Shown one piece after another: positions 61,562-64,000 of a DNA stretch of 64,000 bases. The stretch comes from Streptococcus sinensis (GTDB lineage: Bacteria; Bacillota; Bacilli; Lactobacillales; Streptococcaceae). The stretch covers positions 1-64,000 of the forward strand of contig NZ_JPEN01000103.1 of NCBI RefSeq assembly GCF_000767835.1, read 5' to 3'. Each line of letters begins with the position of its first letter. Within the stretch, counting starts at the first letter, position 1. The translations under genes and the position numbers were made by a program. Below the pieces are notes generated by a model, which was not told where the DNA came from, ran no database searches, and saw nothing but the letters and a program-made list of their open reading frames with translations.

Positions 61562-62935
61562 TCATTTCCCTAAACAAAACTGGCTGAAGAGCTGGGTGAT
61601 GAGTTCGTCTGGTGCGGCATCACCTGTGATTTCTCCGAGGATTTCCCAGGTGCGAGTCAAATCGACTTGGAGAAGATCCACTGGCATGCCCAATTCCAGA
61701 CCCTCGTTGACGGCTTGTAGGCTTTCGACGGCTTTTTCGATGAGGGAAATGTGCCGAGCATTGGACAAGTAGGTAGCATCTTGCTCGACGATACCGGCAT
61801 TTTCAAAGAAGAGTTGATTGATTCGCTCCTCGATCTTATCGATATTTTGATTGTGGAGGACGGAAATCTTGATAGCATCAGCAGGCAGTTGCTCCAGCTC
61901 AATCTTTTCTTCGAGGTCAGTTTTGTTAAGTAGGACAATACGATTGCTGTCTTTACTGATTTCAAGCAACTGGCGGTCTTGCTCGGTCAGGGGCTCACTA
62001 GCATTGAGAACTAGGAGGACTAGATCAGCTTCCTGCAGTGCTTTTCTAGAGCGTTCAACACCAATCTGCTCTACCAGATCATCTGTCTCGCGAATACCTG
62101 CCGTATCAATAAGCTTGAGCGGTACGCCGTTGATATTGACATACTCCTCAATCACATCACGAGTCGTTCCCTCGATGTCGGTTACAATAGCTTTGTCCTC
62201 TTGAAGTAGATTATTGAGCAGGCTGGATTTACCGACATTTGGCCGACCGATGATAGCTGTAGAAATGCCTTCGCGGAGAATTTTTCCTCGGCGGGCAGTT
62301 TTGAGAAGGCTGCTCAGCAATGCTTCGAACTCAGCTGTTTTTTCTCTCATGAGTTGGGTCGTCATCTCTTCCACATCGTCGTACTCAGGATAGTCGATAT
62401 TGACCTCAACCTGTGCCAATGTGTTGAGGATTTCCTGACGGGTGCTGTTGATCAGATCAGAGAGAGAGCCGTCCAGTTGCTTGACAGCGTTATTCATGGC
62501 TTTATCAGTCTTGGCTCGGATGATGTCCATGACTGCCTCAGCCTGAGTCAGGTCCATGCGTCCATTGAGAAAGGCCCGTTTGGTGAATTCCCCTGGCTCT
62601 GCCATTCTAGCTCCTTCTCGGATGGCGAGTTGCAGGATTTCATTGGTGACCGCAATTCCGCCGTGGGTGTTGATTTCGATGATATCCTCACGGGTGAAAG
62701 TCTTGGGAGAGCGCATAGCGCCGACCATAACCTCGTCTAGGATTTCCTGTTTTTCTGGATCAACGATATGGCCGTAGTTGAGCGTGTGGCTGGCAACTTT
62801 GCTTAGATCTTTGCCTTTAAAGATTTTTTGGGCAATAGCAAAGCTGTCCGTTCCACTTAGTCTGACGATGCCGATAGCTCCTTCTCCAAGAGGCGTCGAA
62901 ATCGCAGCAATGGTATCAAATTCTCTGGTTATCAT
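61562..62935 (-). CDS. mnmE: tRNA modification GTPase MnmE
   Basis: 457 residues. N-terminal folate-binding domain ([20 protein letters not shown]), helical domain, inserted G domain with [27 protein letters not shown] and NKTD, and the C-terminal CLGK with the catalytic-site Cys. With MnmG it makes the 5-carboxymethylaminomethyl group on wobble U34 of tRNAs. Confidence 0.97.
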   Translation of the reverse strand: MITREFDTIAAISTPLGEGAIGIVRLSGTDSFAIAQKIFKGKDLSKVASHTLNYGHIVDPEKQEILDEVMVGAMRSPKTFTREDIIEINTHGGIAVTNEILQLAIREGARMAEPGEFTKRAFLNGRMDLTQAEAVMDIIRAKTDKAMNNAVKQLDGSLSDLINSTRQEILNTLAQVEVNIDYPEYDDVEEMTTQLMREKTAEFEALLSSLLKTARRGKILREGISTAIIGRPNVGKSSLLNNLLQEDKAIVTDIEGTTRDVIEEYVNINGVPLKLIDTAGIRETDDLVEQIGVERSRKALQEADLVLLVLNASEPLTEQDRQLLEISKDSNRIVLLNKTDLEEKIELEQLPADAIKISVLHNQNIDKIEERINQLFFENAGIVEQDATYLSNARHISLIEKAVESLQAVNEGLELGMPVDLLQVDLTRTWEILGEITGDAAPDELITQLFSQFCLGK

Positions 62936-63098
62936 CTTTTATTCCCTGCATTTTCTATAAATAGTGAATCAATTATTCTAATTGTAACGCAAAAAAGGAG
63001 TGGGAGCAAGATTTTAGGTCATTTTAATGAAAAGTATGAATGGTAAAGCATGAACTACCTTAAAAAGGCTGAAAACACTTTCATATTCCGAAGAATCA

Positions 63099-63107
63099 TG
63101 ATATAAT
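63099..63107 (+). promoter_or_regulatory. rpiA promoter
   Basis: TGA followed by TATAAT at 63102-63107, extended -10, 27 bases before the ATG 63134. Confidence 0.6.
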
Positions 63108-63133
63108 TAAAATAGTTGATTTTGGGAGGTGCT

Positions 63134-63811
63134 ATGGAAACTCTAAAAAAACTAGCAGGCATCAAGGCTGCTGAATTTGTTGAAAATGGGATGGTGGTCG
63201 GTCTGGGAACAGGTTCGACTACCTATTATTTTGTTGAAGAAATTGGTCGTCGCATCAAAGAAGAGGGGCTGCGGATTACTGCAGTCACGACTTCTAGCGT
63301 GACCACTAAGCAAGCAGAAGGCTTGGGCATTCCGCTGAAATCCATTGATGAAGTGGATCAGGTTGATGTGACCGTTGATGGAGCTGATGAAGTGGATTCT
63401 CAGTTTAACGGGATCAAAGGCGGTGGCGGAGCCCTGCTGATGGAGAAAGTTGTTGCGACACCTACCAAGGACTACATCTGGGTGGTTGATGAAAGCAAGC
63501 TGGTTCAAAAACTAGGTGCCTTCAAGCTTCCGGTTGAAGTAGTGCAATATGGTGCGGAGCAAGTTTTCCGTCGCTTTGCTGAGGCAGGCTACAAGCCGAG
63601 TTTCCGTGAAAAAAATGGCCAACGTTTTATAACGGATATGCAGAATTTCATTATCGATTTGGATTTGGGGGTGATCGAAAATCCAATCGAATTTGGTCGA
63701 GAATTAGACCACATCGTGGGCGTTGTTGAGCATGGACTTTTCAATCAAATGGTCAACAAGGTCATCGTCGCAGGACAAAGTGGCGTAAAGGTTTTAGAAA
63801 CAGACAACTAG
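63134..63811 (+). CDS. rpiA: ribose-5-phosphate isomerase A
   Basis: 225 residues from ATG 63134 (GGGAGGTGCT before it); an upstream frame start at 63116 overlaps the ribosome site. [35 protein letters not shown] and [11 protein letters not shown] are the family signatures with catalytic Asp, Glu and Lys. Interconverts ribose 5-phosphate and ribulose 5-phosphate. Followed at 13 bases by deoB, the usual streptococcal order. Confidence 0.97.
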   Translation: METLKKLAGIKAAEFVENGMVVGLGTGSTTYYFVEEIGRRIKEEGLRITAVTTSSVTTKQAEGLGIPLKSIDEVDQVDVTVDGADEVDSQFNGIKGGGGALLMEKVVATPTKDYIWVVDESKLVQKLGAFKLPVEVVQYGAEQVFRRFAEAGYKPSFREKNGQRFITDMQNFIIDLDLGVIENPIEFGRELDHIVGVVEHGLFNQMVNKVIVAGQSGVKVLETDN

Positions 63812-63824
63812 AAAAGAGGTTTAT

Positions 63825-64000
63825 ATGTCAAAATTTAATCGTATTCACTTGGTAGTCATGGACTCAGTTGGTATTGGGGCAGCACCAGATGCTAACAATT
63901 TTGTTAATGCAGGGGTGCCAGATGGAGCTTCCGATACTCTGGGACATATTTCCAAAGCAGTCGGCCTAGATGTGCCAAATATGGCTAAGCTAGGCTTGGG
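63825..64000 (+). CDS. deoB: phosphopentomutase, N-terminal part (cut by window end)
   Basis: First 58 codons only: [23 protein letters not shown] and [39 protein letters not shown] holds the metal-binding Asp of DeoB, an alkaline-phosphatase-fold enzyme converting ribose 1- and 5-phosphates. GAAAAGAGG ribosome site. Confidence 0.95.
   Translation, partial: MSKFNRIHLVVMDSVGIGAAPDANNFVNAGVPDGASDTLGHISKAVGLDVPNMAKLGL

Overview
The window looks like the chromosome of a viridans-group Streptococcus, probably of the mitis/sanguinis/gordonii cluster. Evidence: low GC; a CiaRH two-component system that matches the pneumococcal proteins as I remember them; streptococcal housekeeping genes (pepN, pgdA, satDE, rpiA-deoB, mnmE, rplS, ldcB); and a CRISPR repeat identical, from memory, to S. 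thermophilus CRISPR1. The species cannot be fixed from this sequence alone.

Layout. 1-4490 is a type VII secretion (T7SS) toxin cassette: three paralogous candidate immunity genes, scars of lost toxin copies, one intact toxin resembling the reverse-domain lipase TslA (effector domain first, helical targeting domain last), and two small helical partner genes. 4730-7280 is pepN. 7360-18045 is one long operon for a type III-D CRISPR effector: a decayed cas6, a CARF-HEPN Csx1-like nuclease, an FRG-domain protein, an HD-less Cas10, Csx10, a double-RAMP Cas7, Csx19 and a TIGR03986-type RAMP. It has no cas1/cas2 and no array of its own. 18250-21000 holds a CiaR-box promoter, a small Gln/Gly/Pro-rich membrane protein and ciaRH. 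21050-25080 has a glyoxalase-like gene, pgdA and, on the minus strand, a DEAD-box helicase and an oxidoreductase. 25180-26534 has udk and a YoaK-like membrane gene.

26630-31842 is the leucine operon, leuA-leuB-DUF1294-leuC-leuD. It starts with a leader peptide/terminator attenuator that also carries a short MITE-like insert. A YrdC/Sua5-type gene follows, then a SirTM sirtuin plus zinc macrodomain operon. Its promoter and the promoter of the next gene (marR) share the same palindromic operator. Next come an NmrA-like reductase, a ProV/ProWX compatible-solute transporter, small conserved genes, satDE and a GrpB-family gene. 41029-44695 contains three envelope genes; the first is broken by a TGA codon exactly where its repeat motif needs Trp. 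rpmE2 and pde2 lie on the minus strand. A flavodoxin, a solitary SufB paralogue followed by about 4.5 tandem 61-bp repeats, chorismate mutase, two crcB genes and rplS follow.

50131-58134 starts with tRNA-Arg(CCT) and what looks like a decayed integrase tail. It continues with a complete CRISPR1-type II-A locus: cas9, tracrRNA, cas1, cas2, a long csn2, a leader with a good promoter, and 23 identical repeats with 22 spacers. The window ends with a DUF1722 gene, a lipoprotein, an HrtBA-like ABC exporter, mnmE, rpiA and the start of deoB.

The most unusual items are the T7SS reverse-domain lipase cassette with its remnants, the type III-D operon carrying an FRG-domain gene beside a dead cas6, the twin MarR operators around the SirTM/macrodomain genes, and the nonsense codon at 41044.
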